Shown here: piece by piece, positions 36,221 to 49,700 of the stretch
How the letters are laid out: each line of letters starts with the position of its first letter
How positions within the stretch are numbered: the first letter of the stretch is position 1
Source: Patiria miniata
Lineage: Eukaryota > Echinodermata > Asteroidea > Valvatida > Asterinidae
Assembly: GCF_015706575.1 (NCBI RefSeq)
Contig: NW_024037068.1
Coordinates: forward strand, 62,001 to 126,000
DNA length: 64,000 nucleotides
Reading direction: 5' to 3'
Made by a program: the position numbers and the translations under genes
The notes under the pieces: model-generated
What the model was told of the DNA's origin: nothing
What the model saw: only the letters and a program-made list of their open reading frames with translations
Databases searched by the model: none

Positions 36221-36720
36221 NNNNNNNNNNNNNNNNNNNNNNNNNNNNNNNNNNNNNNNNNNNNNNNNNNNNNNNNNNNNNNNNNNNNNNNNNNNNNNNN
36301 NNNNNNNNNNNNNNNNNNNNNNNNNNNNNNNNNNNNNNNNNNNNNNNNNNNNNNNNNNNNNNNNNNNNNNNNNNNNNNNNNNNNNNNNNNNNNNNNNNNN
36401 NNNNNNNNNNNNNNNNNNNNNNNNNNNNNNNNNNNNNNNNNNNNNNNNNNNNNNNNNNNNNNNNNNNNNNNNNNNNNNNNNNNNNNNNNNNNNNNNNNNN
36501 NNNNNNNNNNNNNNNNNNNNNNNNNNNNNNNNNNNNNNNNNNNNNNNNNNNNNNNNNNNNNNNNNNNNNNNNNNNNNNNNNNNNNNNNNNNNNNNNNNNN
36601 NNNNNNNNNNNNNNNNNNNNNNNNNNNNNNNNNNNNNNNNNNNNNNNNNNNNNNNNNNNNNNNNNNNNNNNNNNNNNNNNNNNNNNNNNNNNNNNNNNNN
36701 NNNNNNNNNNNNNNNNNNNN
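36221..36720. other. Assembly gap, exactly 500 N
   Basis: Second 500-N placeholder. It lies where the 3' exons of the ankyrin/PLAT gene would be expected. Long open frames reported across it are artefacts of N. Confidence 0.95.
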
Positions 36721-37058
36721 AACGAATGTCATTTTGAAACAGGTGAGGAATTTGACACCTGATTCAATGATTACTTTTGACTTGGAGCCAAACGGTAGAG
36801 ACCGCATGCCACACGTCAGCACAAATGAATTTACTGTCTACGGATAGACAGCTGTGTTAAACCACCATCAAGATCACACGCTCAGCAGAAGTTGTTCAGG
36901 AAAATCATGCTGTGCAATTCTGGTGGCAGCAAAATGTGCCAACAATCCCGAAATCTACCGCTATTTTTTAAGAAATTTCAAACCCAAGTTTTTAAAAAAT
37001 CATACTTAACATATTTTGCAACCACGTGTTTGCCAGCTCTGGCTCGACCCCAGACCAG

Positions 37059-37301
37059 GGCCCAATTTCATAGAGCTGCTTACACACAAAATTTGCTTAA
37101 GCACAAAAAAGGATTTCTTAGTAAAATTAGGTTACCGGCCAAAACTCCATGTAAGGTGCATTGCTTGTGACTGGTATATAGCTGTTGTTTACTTAACATA
37201 ATAATCGAGTGGAGTTTTGGCCGGTAACCTGATTTTATTCAGCAAGACTTTTTTGTGCTTAAGCAAATTTTGTGTGTAAGCAGCTCTATGAAATTGGCCC
37301 C
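37059..37301. mobile_element. Fold-back MITE, family G, complete copy
   Basis: Arms GGCCCAATTTCATAGAGCTG... and the inverted CAGCTCTATGAAATTGGCCC, with long subterminal pairing through GCTTAAGCA and GGTTACCGGCCAAAAC. It lies 195 bp beyond the last exon seen of the ankyrin/PLAT gene. A second copy at 48472-48671 has lost its right arm. Confidence 0.8.
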
Positions 37302-37495
37302 AGGATAATTGGCCTGGTCAAGGGCAGGTAAAAGCTGGACTTGGGCGAGCTAGCTTTGGAATAGCATTAGCTAGCTTTGGCATGCCAGCCCTGGCGCAGT
37401 CTGTTTTTGCCAACTCTTAGACATCTTAGACCAGACCTGGGCCAAAGGTCTGCTTGCTAATTACCTGGGAAGGTTTCGAAACTCCCCAAACCTAC

Positions 37496-37741
37496 CTCAT
37501 AGCAGCCATGTGTAGCGGCGTCTGCTCGTCCACTGTGCGGCAGTCTACAGTCATCCCCATAGCGGTTAGCACCTTGACCACGGCCACGTGTCCGTTCATC
37601 GCAGCCATGTGCATTGCTGTGTAGCCGGTCGGCGTTAGGTCGTTGATGTTGACGTCATTGGCTGCCAGGTATTTGACGAGGGCTAGCCGGCCGTTGGCCG
37701 AGGCGATGTGGAGGGGTGTCCAGCCTCTCTCGTCCGGTGTG
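37496..37741 (-). CDS. Ankyrin/PLAT gene exon 18 (ankyrin repeats 2-4)
   Basis: 246 bases encode two full ankyrin repeats (G-W-T-P-L-H-I-A and G-Y-T-A-M-H-M-A-A cores) and the start of a fourth (Q-T-P-L-H-M-A-A-M). Donor ATGAG|GTAGGT. If unspliced, TAG follows after one codon. Ending in mid-repeat implies a further exon downstream. Confidence 0.88.
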
Positions 37742-40700
37742 CTGTGGGAGGAGGGGGAGGTGGGGAATTGAAAAATTAACTCCTTGAATCTGGAACCTAT
37801 AAGTTAGAGTATTAATAGTTCTGAATGAAGTAAACAAGTGCAAATTAAAAAACACTAACATTTGCTTCCCCAAGCTGTTTTATCGGATTGCTATAAACAT
37901 TATCAGTTTGACTTTTGTTTATTTTGAAAAAAAAAATCACTGAATGGTAGGGTTTACGGACACTACAATTAAATGTGGCAAAACAAGAAGTTATGGGGAC
38001 AGGCAGGGGAAAAATCCCATCCCCACTTTTATTGTTGAAAACTATGACTTCCCCGTGGTAAACCGTCGACTCTCACAATCCAATACCACACCAGCCTAGT
38101 CCTTGCCAGTTGCCCCTCCAAACTTTCTAACTGTACTCATTGAGGGGGTACTGCAGCCAATTTCAAGGAACTTTACGCAACGGCGTACCTCAATCCACTT
38201 GAGCCAAAATTTGTTGCGTAAGTTGCGCAACATTTCATGCCGTGCAACATTGCAGTTAGGACACATTTCAGGAAAGTTTTTTTACGGCGTAAGCCTAAGT
38301 GTGCGACTTGCACAACAAGTTATGACGTAACTTGCGCAATCGTTTTAGGTGGCGTAAGATGTGGCGTAGCGACTGAACATGAACTATTTGACAAGTAAGT
38401 CATGATCACCGTGGAGTCTGTCACTGCACAACTAATATCAAGGTTGATACAAGACACTCACAGCTTTGTGTTTGAGGTAAAAGGAATGGCTATTTTACTC
38501 GTCACAGAATTTTAACTGTTGCCGCATGATTCCGAAGAAAGTCAGACAAAACTGTTTTCAAAATGGCAGGCCACGGTAATTCAACGACTGTTTTGTGACC
38601 AAAAGAAAAAATCATACACAAACAGCCGTCGAAAATGCTGTTATTATCCTTGTCCAAGATGTTTAGATTAATTCAAATCATTGCGCAGCTACGCTAATTA
38701 AGTTTCGTGAAATCGACCGCAAGTTTATCGTGCAGCTGCACACAAATTTGTTGCGCAAGTCCTACGTATGGCGTAAGATACGCACTGTTTCGTGAAATTA
38801 GCTGCTGGCCCAATGTTAGAGTTCACATTGACAAGGACTTACTTGATGAGTTCAGCATTGTGCTGTACCAGCTTTCTGACCCTGTCGAGATCCCCCTTCT
38901 TGCAGCTCTGGTGGACGGACGGTCCGTTCAGTAACGATTCCTCCTCCTGTCTCTGCTTCTCCTCGTCAGCTAGCCTGGCCGCCTCCTCTTGCTCATGCTG
39001 ATGCTCTTTCATCTTCAGCGCAGCCTGATGAGATGGGGAAAAGTGTCAGGGTTAGATAGGAAAAAGCTTGTGATTATCAAAGCAGAGATGAAACTGGCCT
39101 ACGAAAAAAAAAAATTTGAAAATAGGCCGAAAAAATTTGTGTTCACAATCTGGGCAGCGCGCATGATGTACATGTATGTACATCAATAAACTTACAGTAC
39201 AATTTTCGGACACAACTCCTTGTCTTGTGTTTGCATGTTTAGAAATTTTACGATGTGAAAAATGTTCAGTGAACACTACAATGAAACATTACCTTGAAGC
39301 CAGTCATGTAATCTGAATTATCCTTGTCTTTTGGTTTGGTTGAACCCTCGTCACTCGGTCCCTTTGGTTTTGGCACATCTTTTGTTTCAGTCTTTTCACT
39401 TGTCACAGATTTCTTGGATACACTGTCTGATTGGGAGACACTTCCGCGCGATGATCTATCGTCATCATCTTCTTCATGGCTACTGTCAACATCACGTGCT
39501 GTTCTGTTATCCTTTTCAGATGGCGCAGCATCAGTGTCCTCATTCGGGAAATGCACAGTGTTTTCCTCCTTTGGCGCTTTGCCGCTACGATCCCTGTACC
39601 GCCCGCTTCCGATGGAGCCGCTTTTGCTCTCCCCGTCGGCCTTGCGATCGTTGGACGAGCTGTCGCTTCCCGAGCTGCTTCCGGATCCACTTCCACTTCC
39701 GGAAGAGCTTCCTGATCCACTGGAGCCACTTCCGCTATCGCTGCCATCGTCGTCATCGCCACTATCGGAATCACTCCGGGAAGACCGCTCGGAATCCGAT
39801 TCCGTGTCAGAGTCTGTGTCGTCGGTACCCGTTGTTGTCACCGGTGTGCGGGGTTTCCTACGGGACTTCCCTTTGCCTTTCCCCTTCTTGCTGCTCTTCT
39901 TTCGCTTGTGCTTTCTCCCGACACGGGAACTGGCGTCCGAGTGATCGGTGCGGTCAGTGTGACGGCTAGGGGGTCTCCGGGGTTGGGGACCGGTAGGGAC
40001 GAAGTGACCGTCTGAGGCCGTCACCTGGTGCAGGCGCAGGTCGGTGTCCGTGTAGGTGCTGCTGTCGGGGCTCTTCTCTGCATAGTCGCTGTGGTCGGCT
40101 TCCGACTGGGAACTGGAAGACACATCTGGTTAAAAAAAGAAGAAGAAAGTTTTAGCTTATTAAGGGTGGCATGGGAGGCTTGTGCGTAAAGCGCTCGCCT
40201 CTCACCACTGTGGCCCTGGTTCGGACCATACGCAAGTAGAGTTGTGTGTTGGTTCTCTTCTGTGCCACAAGGTTTTTTTTCCGGGCCTTCCGGTTTTCCT
40301 CCCTCGGGAAAAATCAAACACTTTTTATCTTAGGTTGTGCTCCGTGGTCATATTGGTCGATGTGGCCAGCTGCCAGAGGCACCTTTACATGCAAGCGGCT
40401 CGACCAATGATTGTAGCCACGTCCTTCGCAATTCAGCTTCTCAGCTGCGAGTAGGGATGATTAGCCTCCCAACTTACTATTTTTAAACACTTTGAAATTT
40501 GAAAAGCTCAGAGTCATTCAAAGTGTGGTCCAAGATATTTACTTTTTTGGAAATATTTTTTTATTATTATAACTTTTCATGGAGTAAATAAAAAAAATCC
40601 AATCGAAAAGTGATGGAAATCTTTTTAGGAGAGCAGAGACGTTATCATCCCGTCTTGCATGGCTTGAGAGAGCTGCCAAATCTAGATGCTTGCTGACATG

Positions 40701-43700
40701 AACATTTCATGAACGATTACAAGTTTGGTCATTATAGGGCCAAAAAGTACGAAATCTGCTGACGGCTCTACTCACCCATGATGATATTGGTCACTGGCAT
40801 CGTCCTGACTGTCTGTCCATCCTCATCCTGGGCCGACAGCCACCGTTCGCACAGAAACTCGTAGGTGACGTCATCGCCGTACTCACGGATCAAGACTTTG
40901 TCGAGAAACCAGCCGCAACCTGAAAGAGCAAGAACGACAGTAGTTGAGGGTTTGGTGGAAGGAACAATGGTGCTATATGACATTTAAGAGATGTAACATT
41001 TAAGCTTATTTATTACTGACAATCTGTGTACATTGTATCTTTTTTTTATTTAGGAGTAGGTTTCCTGAAAATATAATTATTACCAAAAACTTACCAAGTT
41101 CTGTTTTGTCATGGCCAATGCACATGCACTCTATTTTGCCGACGTAGTAAGACTCCACTTTGAAAACATCAATCTGTAGTCATAAATTATAGGGAAAAAA
41201 TACACATTTCATAAAAAAAAACCACCTAACAAATTTACCACAATATCAGGGCTAGTGACCCATGCATTTTTATTTTAGGAGAAAAAAAAATCTTAATTCA
41301 AATATTAAGGTAATCAGTAATTATTATTTTTTTAATGGTATGTAGTCCTTAGCTCATAGAGGTTGAAGTTGGCCTGCAAAAGTTTTAAAAATGTCTGGTT
41401 TTACTCCTCTGGGTAAAAAATGTTTCCTTCACAACACATTTCTGACAGCAAGTTTTGAATAAATTTTAATCAATGTATTAAGCACAATATTCATTGGTGA
41501 AGGGCAAAACTTAAAATGAAAATGAAAATTTGATTTATTGGATTTTTCTTTTTTTATAAGAACCCATTGGTGTCTGAAAGCTTGAATGAAAAAAGTCACA
41601 GGAAAATCACACGTTTTTGTTCATGCAAGCTCTGAAAACTGTGTAAAAAGAAGCTTATCAAAAATGATGTTGCTGAAGGCTGGTATGTTAAAAAAAATCA
41701 CCCCAAGTTAAAAAAAAAAACAAATAAAAGTTGACCATTGACCTCACCTGACCCTTCTGGAACTTGACCTTTTTGCCATCCTTAGTGTCCTTAGACTGCT
41801 TGAGCTTGATCTTCCCCGTGTTGCCTTTCTCTCCGTAGAGCGTTACGTGGACGTCGGCCCTGGTACTCGCCCCCAGCCGGTTCCCCGTGTGGATGGACAG
41901 CTCGTAGATGGTCCGCTTGCCGGACTTGAGTCGGGGACCGTGCTTCAGGAACTCGTAGTCTTCCTCTGGTTCGGGTTCGGGCTCCGGAGGAGGGGGCGGG
42001 GACGGGGGTGGGGGTGGAGGGTCGACCTAGATTAGGAAAAAAACCCAAAGATGGTATAAAATCACATTTGATTTGATTTATGGAGCCCCACAATCCAAAG
42101 GTTACTTAATATCCGACTCAGGTGGAACCCTGACAGGGAACATGGTGCTTGTGTTCTTGGGCAAGACACTTTACTTCAATTGCCAATTACTTCAATAGGA
42201 GCCTATTTACAACACACTGCAGGAAAGTCATCACACTGAGGCAATAAGGGACAACACTCCCTTCAAGCATTCCAGTTTGACACAAGATCACTGAGCACGA
42301 CAAATGCATTGAACATGCACCAAGCACAGAGCAGGATTCCATTACTTTTTCCATGATTTTTTTCTTCTTGGAATATCAGCTTTTCATGAATCCTCGTAAA
42401 ATAATGAAATTCCATGATTTTTCAATTGCTTTCCATGATATAGCTTTGAATTGCAGGATTTTCTAAATATTCCATGAATGTGGGAATCCTGAAGATTTCT
42501 TGACAACAAAGTTCCATTGGCGAGGAGAAGATTTACCACGTTGACATTTTTGTGAGGGAGGAATTAACATACCTGTACACCCATCTCATTTGGCGGTTCC
42601 ACCTGGCAAGCCACCTCCGGCTGATGGACCTCCGTCTGCGTCTCCATGTTCATGATGGGCGTGGTCTGGCAGTACACCTCCGGGTAGGTCTGGGTGCTGA
42701 TAGTGGGCTGGGCAGGGACCGTCTGGGTGGAGACCTCTGGCGGGGGGACCACGGTCTGGGTGCCTAATGTGATGGGGGGCGGGGCTGTCTGGATTGCCAT
42801 GTCGGCCTGGTAAGTAGGGACGAAAAAATACCGCTGTAATTGGTTGAATGTTTAGTGTAACTTCCAGGCCCGATTAAGGTTTACCATTTAGTATTTAAAG
42901 TAGGTTTTTTTAGGTTTGATGATATTTTTGATTTCAGCACTGGGAGGCAGATTAAATGAATATTCATACGGAGGGCTCATTTTTAAACCTTCGGGAAAAT
43001 GTATGAATTTTGATTTTTTTTTTCCAAGTGTTTAAATATAATAATGAGTATTTCTGTAAAGTGCATATACACCTAAAGATAGGTACTCATGGTGCTACAA
43101 TGAAAGAGTACCTCATACGCCATTCATTTCTAATGGTCCTTATCTGTAAATTTCAACAAGTTCAGCCCAGCGGTCAAAATAAATGTAGGGTCTGTTTTTA
43201 ACAGTTGAGTGCTCCCTGCTGTCATAAAGCAGAATTGACTGGCTGTGATATTTGTGAAACCTGATATAGCTATGCTTTGACTATAGGGGATTGATAAGCC
43301 AGCTGTGCCTACCAGTCACCTGCATTTGTCTGTTGATGGAATTGACTGTCACAGTGCCTACAAGAAAATCTGGTTCTTGGTGACTAGCCTGTGTAAAAGA
43401 AATGGCAGGGGAACAGGATTGAATTTTTGAAAGTCTGTGACTGATCAAACAAAAGGAGGGTTACTATACCACACGCAAAGGGCAACTACACGGAAGGTTC
43501 TGGACACAATTGAAACTATGTGGTGCTGTTCATAATATAAACTTGCATGAATACTTCCCAATAAAATTGTACATGCATGAGAACCCCCATCCATACCTGG
43601 TAAGGGTCGGTCATGCTCTCCTCCGTGTTGGCTCTGCGCGTCTGCGTGTCCTTTGTGTTGTCTTTGTCCTCCACCGTTTGACAGCTCATCTCTCTGCCCG

Positions 43701-46700
43701 TCTGGGTGGTGTTGTCGATGCTGTGCAGGATGTCGTCCCCCTGGCTGAGGGTATCACCTCGCTCGTCCTCCTCTTCTTCTTCTTCTTCATCGTCGACTTC
43801 GTAGTCATTGTGGTTGTTCATGTCCACCTTGGACATCTGAATGCTGCAATCAAATACTTTTGTTTTAATTTCTTAAGATATTTGCTTAACCCTAACCCCC
43901 TAGGCCCTTGTTGCTTACAACCATCCTCAATCCTCCAAAATTTTGCAACTCCGCCTCAATTTTTCAAAATTGTCAGACAGTCCTGCCTCAAAATGCATTC
44001 ATCCTCAATCCTCCAAAATCCTCATCCCAAAACTTTGCACTCGTGTTTAAATGAAGGATAACCAACGCCAAATCCTTCAAAATCATCAGACAGTCCTGCC
44101 TCAAAACGCATTCATCCTCAATCCTCCAAAATCCTCTTGTGCTTCAATCACCATTCATCCTCAATCCTCCAAAATCCTCATGTGCTTCAATCACCATTCA
44201 TCCTCAATCCTCCAGAATCCTCATTTGATTCAATCACCATTCATCCTCAATCCTCTAGAATCCTCCAAAACCGCCAGGAGGATTTTGGAGGAGTGAGGTG
44301 GGTTAGGGTTAATGTTTACAAAATGAAATGAAGAGTCAGATCCTTCATCAAGGTCTGCAGTTTAACTATCAGAATAACAGACCTGACACCTAGTGATGGC
44401 TTGCGTGATGTACATGTATTCTTCCTCAGTGTTGTAGTCAAGACCACAAGAATGGTAACAAAGAGATCCAGTGCGGGTAAAGTGGCTTGCCCAAGGACAC
44501 AAGATAACTTGAATTATGAGCTATGAAACAGATGAGCAACAAGAGGCTGCTCATAAATTCTATTGGCAAGTGAAATGAAAGTAGTAATTGATTGGATATG
44601 AATATGATTCCTTACTTGAGCCATTCCGGAGATTGGTTCTTGCCCGAGCCCTTGACGGGAACCAGGATGTTCATGCTGTTGTCCATGGAATCCTCAAACT
44701 CATCGTCATCGTAGTCGTCCGGGTCTTGGTCTGACTCCGAGGCCTCGTAATGTCTCGGTTGCTATGAAGAAATCAATCACCACATTGTTACAAATGTTCT
44801 ACTGCCGTTGCATGAATCCACCCTTGGAGCTCTAACCAGGTGAATTTAGGACAGTGAACAGTTAACTAGAGATTGCTAAATGAATGATGACCAAATTAAC
44901 AAAGAACAAGCCAACGATTTACATTTACAATTTCAGGAAATCTTCGCAAACTTTTGAGTTGCACCTTTACCTCTAAATGAAGTTTAATTTTCCGGCCCAT
45001 CGAGTCGTAACCGTAGCGCGCCGTGCTGGGAGAACTCTTTGCAGCCGATTTGGGCCGTGCCTCCATCGCCGATTTGGGCCGAGGGCGTTCTCCGTATGAT
45101 GACTTTGGGCGGGTCGGGCGATGGCCGTAGGTAGACTTGGGCCTCTCGGGCCGCGACGGCCGGTGGCCGTAATCCTCGTAGCCGTTGTCGATCATGGGGA
45201 GGCTGGACCCTACTCCACTGTCCACTCTGAAATTCTGGGAGAAAAATGTACAAACTTAGTCAATAGACTCTAAGTCAGTCACATAGGTTTCATTGATGAT
45301 AACTTGTGACTGATCGCAATGGCTTGGGATGGATCACGAGTCCAGTCACAAGATCATAAGTCAATTTATAAGTCCAAATCAAAATCACAAGGGATGGACA
45401 TTAAATAAACAAACAAAAACAATCTGGGGGGGGGGGGGGGGCGGATATCGTCCTTACTCGCAGAAGAAACTGAATTGCAAAGGACGCAGCTACAACGTGG
45501 TCAAGCCAAGGGCATGTATAGGCGCCTTTAGGCTGCTGCCATATGATCCATGCCTTCCCACAGAGCACAGCCAAATCTGAAGTGTGGATTTTTGAGAAGG
45601 GAGAAAAACCGGGGTACCCCGAGAAAAACCCTTGTAGCACAGGAAAGAATCAACAACAACTCTACTCAAATAATTATGACCCAAGCCGGGAAATGAAACC
45701 TGGGCCACAGCGTTGAGAGGCGAGTGTTTTACACACTGTGCCACCCATGCCACAACAAAGAATCTTTACAGTTAATGGGTGCGCACAAGCTGAAAATCCT
45801 TGCTATCAGCTGAAATCGTTAACTGGAATTTTACGGTATAGTTAGCTGGGCCTGTAAAGCTATTGCAATTTTTATGTTTAATATAAACGTCTGCAATTCT
45901 AACCATACCTTTCCTGAATGCCACCGTCCATTCCTCTGCTGGTCAATTGGAATAGTTTCCTAAACACAAACGAAATCAAGCAGAAGATTTAAGAAAAGCA
46001 ACGAATGTTGTCTGAATCTGAAAGGTTTTCTCTTTCAAACAGAGAGTGACCTAGGACTTTTTTTGGTAAATATTTGAATTTTTGTAGAAAGGGCAAGATG
46101 ACGTGACTTTTGTTTTGTTTTTGTGTATTCCTTCTCACCAGCTACAGTCACACATGACAAGTTATATTTGCCTGCGTTACGGTTGTTTAGCAGGCAAAAT
46201 GTGTCTAATCGGTTGAGGAATGAATTCTGCGAGGCGGTGTTACGTAAGGGTAGAAAGGTTGTGTCAAATTTGCATAGGAAAGAACGTGCATAGAACGCAC
46301 GAGGCAAAGGTGTGGTGGGATCATTCTAGCTTGTGACTTCAGTTCAGTTAAGGACAAACTGACAATGGATCAGCTTCAAAAATAGTTTTGTGTAAACGTT
46401 CAAAATGTTTTGTTTTGTTTTGTTTTGCTGGCAACCACAAGGTTTTTCAGAGTTTTTGCTCATGGAGTTATATCTCTGGTTTTTAATCCAGTGGGTTTCT
46501 TCGGGAGTTTGATACGGTGTTTAAAGAAACAAATTACATTGAATATCTGTATAATTATTGTTTGTAATTAAACAATTAAAAAGCCGGCACCAACTGGTTG
46601 ACTGCCCCTTGGCAAGCCGTACCCTATATGGTAATGTATGGCCAAGTTCGCGCAAGGACTATAGTTGACCAATGGTTAACTAACGTTTGCCCGAACTCTG

Positions 46701-49700
46701 TCTAGTCGACGGTGGTTGACTACGCTAGTCGACTTTTTGGAACCAGCCTACTGGGATTGGTTGCTTCGCTGGTAACCAATAGCTGCGCGCATTCATAACG
46801 CTAGCAGAGAGCCAGGATCCAGAAGTTTTGCGATAACATTTTGACCAGCGTTTGGCTAGAGACGTTCGCACGTTGCTATCAGTGCGCAGGCGTAAGGTAC
46901 GTCACAAATCAACCACTAGTCGACTAATGGTCCTTGCCCGAACTTGGCCTATGTTGTACATTAATTTGATGTTGTGTTCATAGGAGAGGATGTATCATTA
47001 GAATAGACTGTGACTTTCTGAATATGTTGAGGATTTCTATCAACTTTTCATACGCATGCTTATGAGCAGAGCCCACAATGTTTACGGCCTTGACATTGGT
47101 AGTACTACAATAGATCATAGCAGCCATCTTTGAGGGCAATGCCCTTGTTATGCTGGGGTATGCATGAATGAATCGTTTGTGCATTCATTGTAACTGAATT
47201 GAAATAACAAAAGATGCCCTCTAAAATGGTCGCTATGCATAAGGTCTATAACTTACCGTAGCAACTAAAAGTTTGGTAGCCGCGTTGACCAATCTCTCCG
47301 TCTCTCCTCTGGACAGCTGCGGACCATGGCGAGATCTCAGCAATAGAGGGCCTCCTCGGAAATTACTCCTCCTGTGAAGACAATGACGAACAGTAAAAAA
47401 AAAAAAAATTATTATGAAATGCCTTACTTGACTGTAAGTTAATAATAGTCTCAAGCATCCTGTGAAATCATGGCGACTGGTGTGCTGTCATTTTCAAGAA
47501 AAGTGGATTTTTTGTAGCAATTTCTAACTTTTTTTTCGAATTTTTTTTTTTTTTACTGCCCCCAATTTGGTTATTTGCCCCAATTTACCAAATTCGGTTA
47601 GTTCACAGTTTGTTTGCAACTGGTTATGCATCCGTGAATGGGTGCAAGCGAGCTAGTCTGATTCCCTGACCTCACATGACCTGACAATTTTATAAATTGT
47701 TCTGTTTTCGTCTGAAGTAAGGTCAGGGAACAAAACCACAAGAGCATTTTTTACTTGGTTTTTCCATCATGTTATAACACAAAACTTTAAACAGGTCAGT
47801 GTTACAATATAAAATACTAACCTCCAAATCCATCCATTTTTGAATACTACAGAAAAAGTGAGTTTTGTATATTACCTTTAATCCTGGTCAACTTCCTAAA
47901 TATGTGACCTGTCGCCACAAAATAAGCTTTAATCCTGGGGTTTGTTTTCAAGAAATGAAATATTTGTAAACAACCAAAAACAAAAACCCCAGCAAAATGT
48001 TACCTTTTCTTTGGTGGTGGCGTTGCTCTGACAAGATTGGTGTAAGGGCTCTGCAAGCAAGCAAAAAATAAAACCACAATAAACACTTGATGAAACTAAG
48101 TCTGTTTGAGTTAACACAAACTATTGCTGAACAAATCTTTCTCTTTTTAACATTGTTTAATAAAGTTTGTACTTTTTATTTGAGAATGTTTTAAAAAGCT
48201 TAAGCAATTGGATTTTTTTTTAACTCACTGTGAAATGGGATTTATCCATGTAGCGGTCGACATCTCTCCTACAGAAAAAAAAATCAATTTTTTTAAATTT
48301 TAGAATCATATTAGAAACTAGTGAAATTAAATTACAAATTGTATGACCAATACTCAAATGACATTTGAGCAACAGGGATCTCTGCTCAGTGAAATATTTT
48401 ATGCTTAGCCGATTTTAAACAAGTACATTTAAAACCGGCTTGGGACCTGGATACGGATTATGTTCAGCCCAGGGCCCAATTTCATAGAGCTGCTTAAGCA
48501 GAAAATTTGCTTAAGCACGAAAAAACATTGCTTAGTAAACTTAGGTTACCGGCCAAAACTCTATGTAAAGTACATTGCTTGTGACTGGTATTTAGCTGTT
48601 GTTTACTTAGCATAACAATCGCATGGAGTTTTGACCGGTAACCTGATTTTGTTAAGCAAGACGTTTTCCCAGGCCCTAGCCAGTTTTAAACGTACTTGCT
48701 TAATATAAGCCAAGCACTTACTTATTCCCATTCATAATAAAATTTGTAATAAAAGTCAAAACAAGTGAAAAATATAAATTTCCAACGATTTTGTTCAACA
48801 GGTTTACTCCATGCTTTTTTTAAACACCCCTCTAGCTATGTAAAATGCTCATGTCTGTCACGAAGTAACGCTCCTGGTGCTCCAATATTACCCTGGCTTT
48901 AGTACGGCTGCCATTACAGCGCTCAAGCATTGAAGGAATTTCTTCCTACCAGGTACCCATTTACTACACCTGGGTGGAGAGAGGCAATCGTAGTTAAAAG
49001 CCTTGCCCAAGCGCACAAGCACCATGTTCCCCGTCAGGATTCGAACCCATGTTCCACGCCACACGAGTTGAACACCGTAACCAATGGTATGTACCTCTCC
49101 AAACCACTAAATTTGGACAATCTAAGCGGAAAACTCACTTCAAACTTCAAAGAGTTAAGTGTTGCTACTTCGTTGTGAGCTGGGAGGGACTTTATGCAAT
49201 ACGAGGCTCGGTTATGATCTTCAATTGTACTCATTCAATTTGTATAAATAGAAGATAAAAAAATAAAAAAAAAATAAAAATGCAGTCCCACCTGACTTTT
49301 GATTCCCGTTCCGACTGGCTTGTCCTTGGCTTCATCTGCGCCAGGTGTTTTTTGACCTCGGCGTTTCGAAAATAGTGCTTCAGCGCTCTGTCGTGAAGAC
49401 CGTCATACAACAGGGTTGGCCGCTGTTGATGATAAAATCCATAGAAACAGGAAATATTAATAAACTACAGGCATTATGGCATTCATTTGTTAACAAAGAT
49501 CAAAATTGATTTAGATTATTGTTAACCCTTTACATCATCGGGCCTATAAAATAATTTTTTAACCATCTCAGCTTCAGGAAAGATTATACTATGGGTATTT
49601 ATACTGTGATTTGTAGAGAAGATCAAAGCTGTTTTGATGTTCGAAGTATTGTTACCCCTCATCATCGTGCCTATAAAATATTCCTTCGACCACATCAGTC

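Noticed and set aside
36094..36822. Open frames spanning the second N gap
   Set aside because: Same artefact; only the flanking bases are real.
39324..39969. Two long plus-strand frames of over 200 codons
   Set aside because: They are antisense to the Ser/Asp/Glu-rich exon 16, whose low complexity removes stops on the other strand. Exon 16 fits the spliced gene in phase.
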